From positions 186,001 to 250,000 of the forward strand of contig JAHBUD010000001.1 of assembly GCA_019638255.1 (NCBI GenBank): DNA of 64,000 nucleotides, read 5' to 3'. The stretch comes from Cyclobacteriaceae bacterium (lineage in GTDB: Bacteria; Bacteroidota; Bacteroidia; Cytophagales; Cyclobacteriaceae). The notes under the pieces were generated by a model. The model was not told the DNA's origin. It searched no databases and saw only the letters and a list, made by a program, of their open reading frames with translations. Shown in pieces: positions 46,042 to 53,716 of the stretch. A program made the position numbers and the translations under genes. Numbering within the stretch: position 1 is the first letter of the stretch; each line of letters starts with the position of its first letter.

Positions 46042-46060
46042 AGTGCAATTTCCTTGCACT
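46042..46060. promoter_or_regulatory. Island palindrome, site C
   Basis: Perfect arms AGTGCAA and TTGCACT with a 5-nt spacer. It begins immediately past the HTH gene stop and about 120 nt before peptide C. It shares the GTGCAR-N5-YTGCAC pattern with sites A, B and D. Confidence 0.6.
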
Positions 46061-46061
46061 C

Positions 46062-46283
46062 TCAAAAATTTTTTAGCTCCCACGGTTCTTCGTAGTAATA
46101 CGTCTTCCTCGTTCGGCACCAGCAAATGTTGGCGCCTTGCTGTTTTAAATGTGATAAATATTCGAATAACGTGCGCCTGGAAACACTTAGCTTGTCGGCC
46201 AACTCACCGGCTGGCCCGGTGCACTGACTCCTGATCAACTCATGCAAATAGCGGAAACGATCCAGTTGTTTTTCGTAAACCAT
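46062..46283 (-). CDS. Small HTH transcription factor (73 aa)
   Basis: A 73-residue protein with a DeoR/HTH_11-like helix-turn-helix: QLDRFRYLHELIRSQCTGPA then GELADKLSVSRRTLFEYLSH. A C-terminal wing follows (KTYYYEEPWELKNF) with two Cys in ANICWCRTRK. It has no effector domain. It is the only regulator in the island. It lies directly upstream of peptide C and palindrome C and is divergent from RND permease 2. It is the natural candidate to bind the four palindromes. The Cys pair might give redox or metal response. This assignment is inference. Confidence 0.75.
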   Translation of the reverse strand: MVYEKQLDRFRYLHELIRSQCTGPAGELADKLSVSRRTLFEYLSHLKQQGANICWCRTRKTYYYEEPWELKNF

Positions 46284-46515
46284 TTCTTTCGGGGGATAAT
46301 AATTTTCTAAAATAGTTCTTCTTTGAAAATAAGTCCATAGGAGATAGTCCTATGACAATTTGGCCAATTGATTTTTTCTACTTGTTCAGATAGATTATGG
46401 AATTTAAAACGAAGTAGCACGTTGAAATATTTTGAAATTAATCCACTTCATCCAAACCAAATGCACCACCATTGAGCGGTTGTAAATAACTAATCCGTTA
46501 CGCTATATTTAGAAG

Positions 46516-49500
46516 ATGCTTTACTTCCTTCTGCAACGTCCCATTGCTGTATTGATGGTGCTTTTAGTGGCTCTTTCGCTGAGCCTGCTGGCCTTCTTTA
46601 CCCTGCCGGTTTCCCTCCTGCCTGATAAGGATGTGCCCGATATAACGGTTTCGGTTCGCTTTCCGAACAGCCCACCCGAAGAAATTGAGCAGAACATCCT
46701 CAAGCCGATCCGCGAAACCATGCTGGCTGTTAACGGACTGAAGAATATTGAAAGCATTGCCCACAATGAAGCTGGCTCCGTCATGCTCCATTTTGAATAC
46801 GATACCCCTATGGAGCTGGCCTATATTGAGGTGAACGAGAAGCTGGACAGGCTCACCAACGCTTTGCCCCGTACGCTTGAACGGCCACTGGTAGTGAAAT
46901 CCTCTACCGCTGACATTCCCATTGCCCGTGTGCAGGTAATGCCCGCAACAGTTGATGACTTAGTGAGCACCTCCGAACTGGCACGCTTTACCTTGAAAAG
47001 ACGGCTGGAACAATTGGATGGCGTGGGCCTGGTGGACATTAATGGATGGCAACAACAGGTGATACGGGTTGCACCTGATGCAGCGCGCCTCGCCAGCCTG
47101 GGCCTTACCGATAACGCCATCATTACGGCCATCCAGGAAGCCAATCTTCAATTGGGTGCGCTTACGGTGCGCGATGGAAACTACCGCTATTTCTTAAAAG
47201 TGTCTTCCCGGCTTAGTGACCCCGATGAGATCGGAAGATTGCCGGTAAAACTCCCCAACGGCAACGAGTCGGTAAAGCTTAACCAGGTAGCCAAAATATT
47301 TTCAGAAGTGGAAAAGCCTTTGGGCTATCACCTGTTCAATGGGCAGGATGCTGTTGTGATAACGGTTCACAAACAAGCTGCCGCTAAAATGACGGAAGTG
47401 ATGCCGCGATTATATGAGGCTGTAGATCAATTCAAGCAAGACTATTCACAACTTAATTTTGAGATCACACAAGACCAAAGCCTGTTGCTTGACATAAGCA
47501 TCGACAACCTGTCGCAAGCTTTGCTGTGGGGTGGTCTTTTTGCGTTTGCCGTGTTGTTCCTGTTCATGGGTAATTGGCGAGAGCCTTTCATCATGGGTAT
47601 CGTGCTGCCGGTATCCCTGCTCCTTTCCCTTTCACTGTTACACTTACTAAACATATCCCTGAATATTATTTCCCTCAGCGGCCTCGCCCTTGGACTCGGC
47701 ATGTTGGTGGATAACTCCATTGTTATTGTTGACAACATAAGCTTAAAACGCAAGGAAGGTCTCTTGCTTACGGATGCCTGTGTGAAAGGTACGCACGAAG
47801 TGATTATTCCATTAATCAGCTCTGCGCTCACAAATCTCGCAGTATTCATTCCCCTTATCTTTATGAGTGGCATTACAGGCGCTTTGTTTTACGACCAGGC
47901 GCTTTCGGTTACGGCCATTCTCACTTCATCGATTTTGTGCACATTCATTTTGGTACCGCTACTGTACAAACTACTTTATCAAAATAACAACACTCACCTT
48001 CCGGAAGACAGCCGCTTCTTTACTACCATGAAACGATGGTACCACCGTTCCTTTCTGTTTGTGTTCCGGTATAAATTAGCCAGTCTTTTGTTAATGGGTG
48101 CTCTCATTCCCGTAACCATTCTTTTGTTCATCTACCTTCCTAAAACCGGCTTCCCGCTGATCGAACGAACAGAAACCGTAATTGACATCGACTGGAATGA
48201 GCCCATTCCAGTAACCGAATCAAAAGCCCGGGTAATACAACTTGCCGAAAGCTGTAAGCCTAATGTTCGCCATTCAGAAGCCGAAGTTGGCCAACGGCAG
48301 TTTATGCTGGGTACAGAAGTATTTACAGCACAACAGGCAACTCTGTACCTGAAATACCCTGATCAACACACCAAGGCAACTTTTGATACCACACTTTTGC
48401 ATCAACTTCGAAGCCGGTTTCCGTTAGCCCGTGTAGACTTACGCAACGCACCCAACGCGTTTGAGCAACTGTTCACCAGTCGACAACCGTATTATGAAGC
48501 GCGTTTCCGTGAACCGAAAACCCGGAAAGCATTACCCGACAGTACTGCACAAACGTTATTCCAACAAGCTTCTAATCACATTCACGTAATCCAAGGCAAA
48601 GGATTTGAAACCGAAACGGTTGCGGTGATCAACCTCAACTTCGCGAAAATGCGGACCTATCAAGTGAACTATGCCGACATGATACAAAAATTGAATATCG
48701 TATTTGGCGATTTTTTAATCACCGACTTCAAAGACTTTGGCCAGGTAACACCCGTACGTTTTACTACCATGAATAGCGATTTTACAAGTTTGCTTCAAAC
48801 CAATACGGTGCGTAGCACTAATGGAAAGGATTATCGTGTAGCCGAATTCATACAAGTGAACTACCAGGACCACTACAAAAACCTGACAGCCGATGCCTCG
48901 GGTATTTATCAATCCCTTCAATTAACAACCTTAACCGATGAGCATGAAACTGAAACTTATTTTTCAGGTCTGGCACGCGATTATGGACTGGTGGTTGACT
49001 TCTCCGGACAGTGGTTTCAAAACCAAGCTAACCTGAAGCAACTGCTATTTATCATGATCGTTTCAGTACTGCTCATGTATTTCATCCTCACAGCCGAGTT
49101 CGAATCTTTCCGCCAACCGCTGCTGGTGATGGTAAGCATACCTTTGGGGTTTGCAGGCAGCTTGTTGTTGTTGTGGGCAATGGGGGGTACGCTTAACGTA
49201 ATGTCGGGCATTGGGCTGGTAGTGGTGTTGGGTATTTTGGATAACGATGCCATTCTAAAAATTGACCGCATTAACCGCTTGCGCCAGCACCTACCGTTGG
49301 CTCAAGCCATTGAACAAGCAGGCCTCGACCGGCTAAAGCCCATTGTGATGAACACCTGCACCAATGTGCTAGCCATTACACCCATTCTGTTTGCCAGCGG
49401 CCTTGGCGCTGACCTTCAGCAACCTGTTGCCATTACCACTATTGGGGGGTTGATTGCTGCTACGTTTACGGCTCTGTATTTCGTGCCGGTCTTGTATTGG

Positions 49501-49557
49501 GTGGTATCCATAAAAAACAAAGGTGAAAATCCTAAGTCAAAACGATATGATCATTGA
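46516..49557 (+). CDS. RND efflux permease 2
   Basis: A 1013-residue inner-membrane RND permease. It starts LQRPIAVLMVLLVALSLSLL, then FTLPVSLLPDKDVPDITVSV. The TM4 motif is GLGMLVDNSIVIVDNISLKR near residue 398, again Asp-Asn. The second half has LTAEFESFRQPLLVMVSIPL and VVVLGILDNDAILKIDRINR, with unusual acidic residues in the TM10 segment. It is preceded by 232 bp shared with the divergent HTH gene, where its promoter should lie. With permease 1 it may form a heteromeric pump like MdtB-MdtC, using the adaptor of the D operon. The substrate is not evident. Confidence 0.88.
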   Translation: MLYFLLQRPIAVLMVLLVALSLSLLAFFTLPVSLLPDKDVPDITVSVRFPNSPPEEIEQNILKPIRETMLAVNGLKNIESIAHNEAGSVMLHFEYDTPMELAYIEVNEKLDRLTNALPRTLERPLVVKSSTADIPIARVQVMPATVDDLVSTSELARFTLKRRLEQLDGVGLVDINGWQQQVIRVAPDAARLASLGLTDNAIITAIQEANLQLGALTVRDGNYRYFLKVSSRLSDPDEIGRLPVKLPNGNESVKLNQVAKIFSEVEKPLGYHLFNGQDAVVITVHKQAAAKMTEVMPRLYEAVDQFKQDYSQLNFEITQDQSLLLDISIDNLSQALLWGGLFAFAVLFLFMGNWREPFIMGIVLPVSLLLSLSLLHLLNISLNIISLSGLALGLGMLVDNSIVIVDNISLKRKEGLLLTDACVKGTHEVIIPLISSALTNLAVFIPLIFMSGITGALFYDQALSVTAILTSSILCTFILVPLLYKLLYQNNNTHLPEDSRFFTTMKRWYHRSFLFVFRYKLASLLLMGALIPVTILLFIYLPKTGFPLIERTETVIDIDWNEPIPVTESKARVIQLAESCKPNVRHSEAEVGQRQFMLGTEVFTAQQATLYLKYPDQHTKATFDTTLLHQLRSRFPLARVDLRNAPNAFEQLFTSRQPYYEARFREPKTRKALPDSTAQTLFQQASNHIHVIQGKGFETETVAVINLNFAKMRTYQVNYADMIQKLNIVFGDFLITDFKDFGQVTPVRFTTMNSDFTSLLQTNTVRSTNGKDYRVAEFIQVNYQDHYKNLTADASGIYQSLQLTTLTDEHETETYFSGLARDYGLVVDFSGQWFQNQANLKQLLFIMIVSVLLMYFILTAEFESFRQPLLVMVSIPLGFAGSLLLLWAMGGTLNVMSGIGLVVVLGILDNDAILKIDRINRLRQHLPLAQAIEQAGLDRLKPIVMNTCTNVLAITPILFASGLGADLQQPVAITTIGGLIAATFTALYFVPVLYWVVSIKNKGENPKSKRYDH

Positions 49558-50020
49558 CTTTCCGCGACTCTTCCCCAATCGAAGTACTCTTTAATTTCAC
49601 TGTGCTTATTCTCAGTTGTTTCGGAGAAGTACAAACACTTTCCAGATTTAAAATGAAATATGAGTGGAATACTTGCTCCAAGTTCGTACATCCGACAGCG
49701 GCCAGTTAAATCAAAGAATATTCTACTTTCTTCTGACAAAGCTTGTGTGAGTTGATTTTTGATTATGACTTGCCTTTCGCTACCACAAACAATAACATCC
49801 AAACTCTTTCACTCTCTTTAAGTAAAGTTATTGTATTTCTAAGGCATGCATTACAAGCATCAAGGGGCAGAATAATTAAGATAGTTTCGTTACTTTGAAA
49901 AGAATAGCCAAGTTCATTTGTTAAGTAATTCTGCAATTCATTCAGATGTGGGTAGTTACAGGTTTTATGACAAGAAACGCCTGTTGATACGAATAATAAA
50001 AATTTAAAAACATACTTCAT
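49551..50020 (-). pseudogene. Frameshifted thioredoxin-like CxxC protein (cassette D)
   Basis: The first frame (50020 to 49763) has signal KYVFKFLLFVSTGVSC and a CxxC in LIILPLDACNACLRNTITLL, and ends soon after LKESERVW. The homology with the cassette A protein continues in another frame (49802 to 49551): DVIVCGSERQVIIKNQLTQA through PLIFHFKSGKCLYF. Near 49800 a single lost base would explain the switch. The start overlaps the propeller D stop in an ATGA, so coupling remains. It may be a true pseudogene, a sequencing error or, less likely, programmed frameshifting. The 3' end overlaps the convergent permease by 7 bp. Confidence 0.75.
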
Positions 50021-51201
50021 TTCAATACCGGTTTGAAACGGATAAAAACCAAGTGATCTTCGTGATTGATTGAATTTTTCGGATGGTTAGCGCTTATCCA
50101 TAATAATCCCTGGGAAACAAAACTGGTTATCTCTAAAAATTGTTTAGCCGACAACACATATTCACCCACAACAGCGAACGTACTGTCAAGTATCATGATC
50201 GAATACTTACTGTCAATTTTACCATTTAACAATCCTGAGGGTTCCTTTAATTCTTGCGGGTGTCGTACAAATCGGTAGTACAACCCATTGTGGCTATCAT
50301 ACCGTATTACACTGTATCGCCCTGTTTGTATATAATAATTGGCTTGTTGTTGCCTTTCAGGCTCTACTCCACGCTTCTTCATGCTTGCACTAATCTTCTC
50401 AGGCAAATAGATACTTTTGGCAAAAACTTCCTTTGCTAAACTTTTATCTTGTTTATTATGAAGAAATAGTTTGTGAGAGCCCAGAAAATAGTGAATATCA
50501 TAATCGACTGATTGCAATCGTCCAGCATCCTCAAGTAAAAAATAGGTAAAGCCTTCAGAATATGCTTTAGGATAATTCCCATAATTTCGTGCTATCTTTC
50601 TTTCATTCACATCAAAGTCAACAGCTATTTGATACTTATAATATTCAGGTTGAGTTCGTTCAATAAGTGGTGCAATCCAGAATGTTAATAAAGGATAATC
50701 AAATGAGGGATTAAAAAAGTCACCTACCTGAATCTCGTAGCCATTTGGTCCGTCTATAATTTTTTCATTAACTACAAAGCTGTCATGAATGCTTCCATTT
50801 TTATTAATCAGAAATATATCATTGGTAATTAGTGAGAAGAGGAAGATTGAATCCAAATTATGTACTAATAACCCCTGAAGCTCAGGAATAGTCTTGGGGC
50901 CATCTAAATCTAACGTTATACTACGTTCTTCATATTTTGTTTTAATGTTGAAGAACCTTATAGTATGGTCTATGCTATTATATACAACAAACCAGCAACT
51001 ATCTTGATGCTCATAATATTGAAAAATGGGATAAAAAGTTGAAACGGTTGAGTCTACAGGTATGAATACTGTGTCTACTGCATGAAGATCATAAATCTGT
51101 TGTCCATAAATGTTTTCTCCCGTTTCAGATTCTGGATATTGCTTAGAGCAACTTAAGCTTATAAACGCTATTAAAACAATTAATCTCGTAATTACTCCCA
51201 C
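50017..51201 (-). CDS. 6-bladed beta-propeller lipoprotein, DUF4221/TolB-like (cassette D)
   Basis: A 394-residue protein starting at a GTG, as no ATG fits before the signal (VITRLIVLIAFISLSC, a probable lipid site). It is a paralog of propellers A and C: SCWFVVYNSIDHTIRFFNIK, ITLDLDGPKTIPEL (GPNG altered here but present later in IIDGPNGYEI), HNLDSIFLFSLITNDIFLIN, GLYYRFVRHP and KYSIMILDSTFAVVGEY. It lies 41 nt after peptide D and is translationally coupled to the thioredoxin-like frame. It is likely anchored in the envelope. Its function is unknown. Confidence 0.7.
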   Translation of the reverse strand: MGVITRLIVLIAFISLSCSKQYPESETGENIYGQQIYDLHAVDTVFIPVDSTVSTFYPIFQYYEHQDSCWFVVYNSIDHTIRFFNIKTKYEERSITLDLDGPKTIPELQGLLVHNLDSIFLFSLITNDIFLINKNGSIHDSFVVNEKIIDGPNGYEIQVGDFFNPSFDYPLLTFWIAPLIERTQPEYYKYQIAVDFDVNERKIARNYGNYPKAYSEGFTYFLLEDAGRLQSVDYDIHYFLGSHKLFLHNKQDKSLAKEVFAKSIYLPEKISASMKKRGVEPERQQQANYYIQTGRYSVIRYDSHNGLYYRFVRHPQELKEPSGLLNGKIDSKYSIMILDSTFAVVGEYVLSAKQFLEITSFVSQGLLWISANHPKNSINHEDHLVFIRFKPVLK

Positions 51202-51242
51202 GATTGAATTACGCCATTTAAATTAAAATGCAACTTTAAAGT

Positions 51243-51449
51243 CTATAGAATACCTCCTTGACAAGCCGTATTCTGTCCGCATTGATTTCCAGAACCAGGG
51301 CATTTGCTCCCACCTTTCGGGCACTCTACTACCTTTTTGACACACGATCCATTACAAGGGTTCGCCTTAGCCTCAGTGAAGTGCAAAAAAGAAATTATTG
51401 CAATTACAATCGCTGCAAAAGAAATAACAATAGTATTTGTGTTTTTCAT
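51243..51449 (-). CDS. Sec-exported cysteine-rich peptide D (68 aa)
   Basis: The precursor has signal NTIVISFAAIVIAIISFLHF then TEAKA, an AxA site. The mature ~39 residues are NPCNGSCVKKVVECPKGG followed by SKCPGSGNQCGQNTACQGG and two more residues. They carry six regularly spaced Cys with Gly, Pro and Lys between them, a knottin-like spacing. It lies between the RND adaptor gene (77 nt upstream) and propeller D in one operon. Unlike A-C it has no leader hairpin. A G10 tract lies in its upstream gap. Confidence 0.65.
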   Translation of the reverse strand: MKNTNTIVISFAAIVIAIISFLHFTEAKANPCNGSCVKKVVECPKGGSKCPGSGNQCGQNTACQGGIL

Positions 51450-51493
51450 TTTAGTTGGGGATTAACGTTAATAAAAAAATTTATTTGAAGATA

Positions 51494-51503
51494 CCCCCCC
51501 CCC
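51494..51503. repeat. C10/G10 homopolymer tract before peptide D
   Basis: Ten consecutive C on the plus strand (G on the transcript) lie 45 nt upstream of the peptide D ATG and 23 nt past the adaptor stop. Such tracts slip easily. It could vary the leader of peptide D. Confidence 0.9.
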
Positions 51504-51525
51504 ATATCAATTTGTCAAGTATTTT

Positions 51526-52596
51526 CTAATTTTTTTTCTCCACACTTACCGGTGCATCATGTGCCAACTGCAAGTTGTTGGTAATAATAACGGCCTTGCC
51601 CTCGGCCAATCCATCTAAAATCTCCACTTCCTTGCCATTTTCACGGCCGGTGTTTACGTAGCTCCACTTGGCCAGGCCGTCCTCGGCCGTAAACACCACT
51701 GAGCGGCCCGAGCGGATCACCACCGCCTCCTTGGGCACAATAAGGTGCTGTTCATACGGCAGGCGCAACACCACCTGCACATGCATGCCTGGCAGCAGGC
51801 TTGCATTGTTCTGCGCAATCAAGATGGTTACGTTTACCATACCCGCTTTTTCATCCACCCGTGGGTTCAGCTCCGCTACCCGGCCGGAATAGGATGATTC
51901 CTCTCCGGCTACATTTACTTCGGCCTGTATACCGGGCTTAAGGCGCAAGGCATCCACTTCCAGCACATCGCACACCACAGCCATAGCCGCAGGATTGTGC
52001 AGGTAGCAAAACAGCTTTCCTTCCTCTACCGGGTTACCCGGCTTAACTTCCATGCCGGATACAACCCCGCCAAGGGCCGCACGCACAAACGTATGCTCGT
52101 ACTCCAACGCTGCCTCCTTGTAGGCCACCTCAGTCGCTGCCAGCCCGCTTGAGATCAGGATATTCGCTTTAATGCGCTTTTGGCGCACCGAGTCTGTTCC
52201 GTTAAAACTCATCATCTGGTCTTCAAAGGCCAGCTTCTTTTCTTCAAGTTGTACGCGGGCCCGTTCCAACTGCAACTGCTGGCGTGCATACTCCAGTTGT
52301 GCCAAAACATCGCCTTTCTTTACGCGCTGTCCGTTGTGCACCCATACTTTCTCTACCATACCTGCCCGCCTGAATTTTACCTGAACTTCTTCTACCGCCC
52401 GTACACGGCCACTGGTATTAATCAGGTACTCAAATGGCTTGCGCACCACCTCCACCACCTGAACCTCGGTAGGTGGTATATCGCGTCTTACCTGTTGTGG
52501 ATCCTCTTCTTGTGTGTTCTCCTTCGATGCGCAACCCGCTATTGTTGCCCAAACAAAAAACAACAGGGCAAAACTTACTGTACTAAGATTATTCAT
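51526..52596 (-). CDS. RND periplasmic adaptor (HlyD/AcrA-type lipoprotein)
   Basis: A 356-residue adaptor from the ATG at 52596; residues upstream in frame are not a signal. The lipoprotein signal is STVSFALLFFVWATIAGC. The barrel-sandwich halves are VEKVWVHNGQRVKKGDVLAQ and RAALGGVVSGMEVKPGNPVE, separated by a short helical hairpin (~110-165). The beta-barrel and proximal domain follow (PGMHVQVVLRLP, VPKEAVVIRSG). It is the only adaptor in the island and heads operon D (adaptor-peptide-propeller-thioredoxin). It must serve one or both RND permeases with a TolC-like channel encoded elsewhere. The linkage of adaptor and peptide in one operon supports a peptide-export model. Confidence 0.88.
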   Translation of the reverse strand: MNNLSTVSFALLFFVWATIAGCASKENTQEEDPQQVRRDIPPTEVQVVEVVRKPFEYLINTSGRVRAVEEVQVKFRRAGMVEKVWVHNGQRVKKGDVLAQLEYARQQLQLERARVQLEEKKLAFEDQMMSFNGTDSVRQKRIKANILISSGLAATEVAYKEAALEYEHTFVRAALGGVVSGMEVKPGNPVEEGKLFCYLHNPAAMAVVCDVLEVDALRLKPGIQAEVNVAGEESSYSGRVAELNPRVDEKAGMVNVTILIAQNNASLLPGMHVQVVLRLPYEQHLIVPKEAVVIRSGRSVVFTAEDGLAKWSYVNTGRENGKEVEILDGLAEGKAVIITNNLQLAHDAPVSVEKKN

Positions 52597-52670
52597 TAGA
52601 ACTAAACTATTGCTTTTTTCGGGGTAATGAAAATCATTGGTTCTTTTACAGAACATACTTACAATCTACA

Positions 52671-52687
52671 GTGCAGAAAAATTGCAC
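52671..52687. promoter_or_regulatory. Island palindrome, site D
   Basis: GTGCAG-N5-TTGCAC with an A-rich spacer (one arm mismatch), about 75 nt upstream of the adaptor ATG. Flanking ACAGTGCA and AGTAAAT resemble the flanks at site A on the other strand. It is the fourth member of the set. Confidence 0.55.
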
Positions 52688-52723
52688 AGTAAATTGATCA
52701 CACTCACTGAACTTGGTGATTCT

Positions 52724-53083
52724 TCACCGTGTGATCTGCCGCCACAAAAAGCCCACTTCAAGGGCTGTAAACACGGCATAAACCGCGATGAAAAACACCA
52801 CATTTTCTAAGGCTCCGGGGCGGTCTTCCCAAATGATTAAGCCGAGGTAGGCACCGTATGCCAAAAGTTTTATGGCAATGCTTCCCAGGTAGAACTGTAC
52901 AAAAAATTCGGGTTGGGATTTACGCGTGCGCAGCAGGTACAAATAAAGCCCGATTGTACTTGCAGTCAACAGGATCAGGCTTTGATAAAAGAATGATGGA
53001 AGTGAAGGCAATAGGTGACTTACGCCCAGGATGAGTATCACCGCTAAACCCATCGCAACCAAAAAGGCAGCCAGGTTGCTCAC
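52724..53083 (-). CDS. AtpI-like 4-TM protein of the ATP synthase locus
   Basis: A 119-residue protein with about four membrane helices (LAAFLVAMGLAVILILGV, YQSLILLTASTIGLYLYLL, LLAYGAYLGLIIW, VVFFIAVYAVFTALEVGFL). It starts at a GTG that overlaps the AtpZ stop. Its place beside AtpZ and, ancestrally, atpB fits an AtpI-type assembly or Mg2+-related factor. The sequence alone does not prove this. Its last 46 codons are duplicated next to atpB. The final 52 bp differ from that copy at 9 sites, mostly silent, so the present 3' end probably came with the island. Confidence 0.65.
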   Translation of the reverse strand: MSNLAAFLVAMGLAVILILGVSHLLPSLPSFFYQSLILLTASTIGLYLYLLRTRKSQPEFFVQFYLGSIAIKLLAYGAYLGLIIWEDRPGALENVVFFIAVYAVFTALEVGFLWRQITR

Positions 53084-53316
53084 GACTTATCAATTGACTT
53101 GTAGAGATAATACATCATTCCCCCAAAGGCAATAAACACAAATACGATCATGAATATGGGATACTTCAGTGCCAGCCAACCGTCAACCTTGTACCCCAGC
53201 CAGGCAAACAACCCGATGGTAGCCAAGAGTTGCAGCGCAAGGCTGCTGTACTTCAAGTAGCTGTTATATGGTTTTGGCTTCTGCTCCTGCAAGGGATCGT
53301 GATGTTCCGAAGCCAT
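53080..53316 (-). CDS. AtpZ/AtpI-family 2-TM protein
   Basis: A 78-residue protein with a polar, Pro/Lys-rich start (QEQKPKPYNSYLKYSS) and two helices (LALQLLATIGLFAWLGYKVD and IFMIVFVFIAFGGMMYYLY). It matches the AtpZ/AtpI small proteins found upstream of F0 genes, which help c-ring assembly or Mg2+ uptake. It overlaps the 3' end of the bactofilin gene by 53 bp and its stop overlaps the next gene's start. Confidence 0.8.
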   Translation of the reverse strand: MASEHHDPLQEQKPKPYNSYLKYSSLALQLLATIGLFAWLGYKVDGWLALKYPIFMIVFVFIAFGGMMYYLYKSIDKS

Positions 53317-53704
53317 TGTTTTCGCCTATCTTGATTTCTTTAATGGTTGCACCCATCTTACAGCTTCCGTTAAAAGCAGCACCTGGCTCAACAACCAACT
53401 TTCCGGTAACAATATCTCCGTGAATAACGGCTGTTGACTTTAGTACCAACAATTCAGCAATTTCAATTTTACCCTTCACTTCACCCTCTATGTCGGCATT
53501 TTGTGCTGTTATATTGCCCTGTATTTGTGACGAGGTGCCCAGCGCCACTTTTGATTTTGATTTAACATGGCCGGTCACTTTTCCTTCTATCCGGATGTTA
53601 CCGTACGTTTCTATGTTACCTTCCAGAAAGGTTCCCTTTCCGATGGTGTTACTGGAGTTGCTGATTTCTTCTGCCACGCGTTTTTCTTCTTTTGAAGTAA
53701 ACAT
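53264..53704 (-). CDS. Bactofilin (polymer-forming cytoskeletal protein)
   Basis: A 146-residue protein with the bactofilin beta-helix core: GKGTFLEGNIETYGNIRIEG, KVTGHVKSKSKVALGTSSQI, NADIEGEVKGKIEIAELLVL and AVIHGDIVTGKLVVEPGAAF. Short flexible ends are typical. Bactofilins form membrane-associated filaments that localise cell-wall enzymes. The M23 peptidase gene 13 nt upstream is a common partner of bactofilins, so the two probably act together on peptidoglycan shape. Confidence 0.93.
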   Translation of the reverse strand: MFTSKEEKRVAEEISNSSNTIGKGTFLEGNIETYGNIRIEGKVTGHVKSKSKVALGTSSQIQGNITAQNADIEGEVKGKIEIAELLVLKSTAVIHGDIVTGKLVVEPGAAFNGSCKMGATIKEIKIGENNGFGTSRSLAGAEAKTI

Positions 53705-53716
53705 GATTCTTAAAAG

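Larger units (their letters stand above)
36711..52723. mobile_element. Genomic island inserted between atpB and the AtpI-like gene
   Basis: The region separates atpB from its usual partners and is bounded by direct copies of the end of the AtpI-like gene. The offset between the copies is 16,155 bp. Inside are four peptide/propeller cassettes, two RND permeases, an RND adaptor and an HTH protein. No integrase, transposase, relaxase or phage gene was found. The outer boundary on the right may lie inside the AtpI-like gene, since its final 52 bp appear to be island-derived. Single crossover of a circular molecule, or recombination with DNA from a relative, would explain the structure. Confidence 0.75.

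Noticed and set aside
41237..49557. CusA-type heavy-metal efflux assignment for the RND permeases
   Set aside because: No metal-relay methionine pattern, CusF-like protein or metal-binding adaptor extension was seen, and the TM4 motif is not the heavy-metal form.
49551..50020. Programmed ribosomal frameshifting in the thioredoxin-like gene
   Set aside because: No slippery heptamer or downstream pseudoknot is evident. A base loss or sequencing error is simpler.
38616..51449. Lanthipeptide or lasso peptide precursors
   Set aside because: No maturation enzymes are present and the peptides have Sec signals with AxA sites rather than RiPP leader peptides.
36711..52723. Prophage, ICE or composite transposon
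   Set aside because: No integrase, transposase, relaxase, capsid or IS inverted repeats were found. Only the flanking duplication supports integration.
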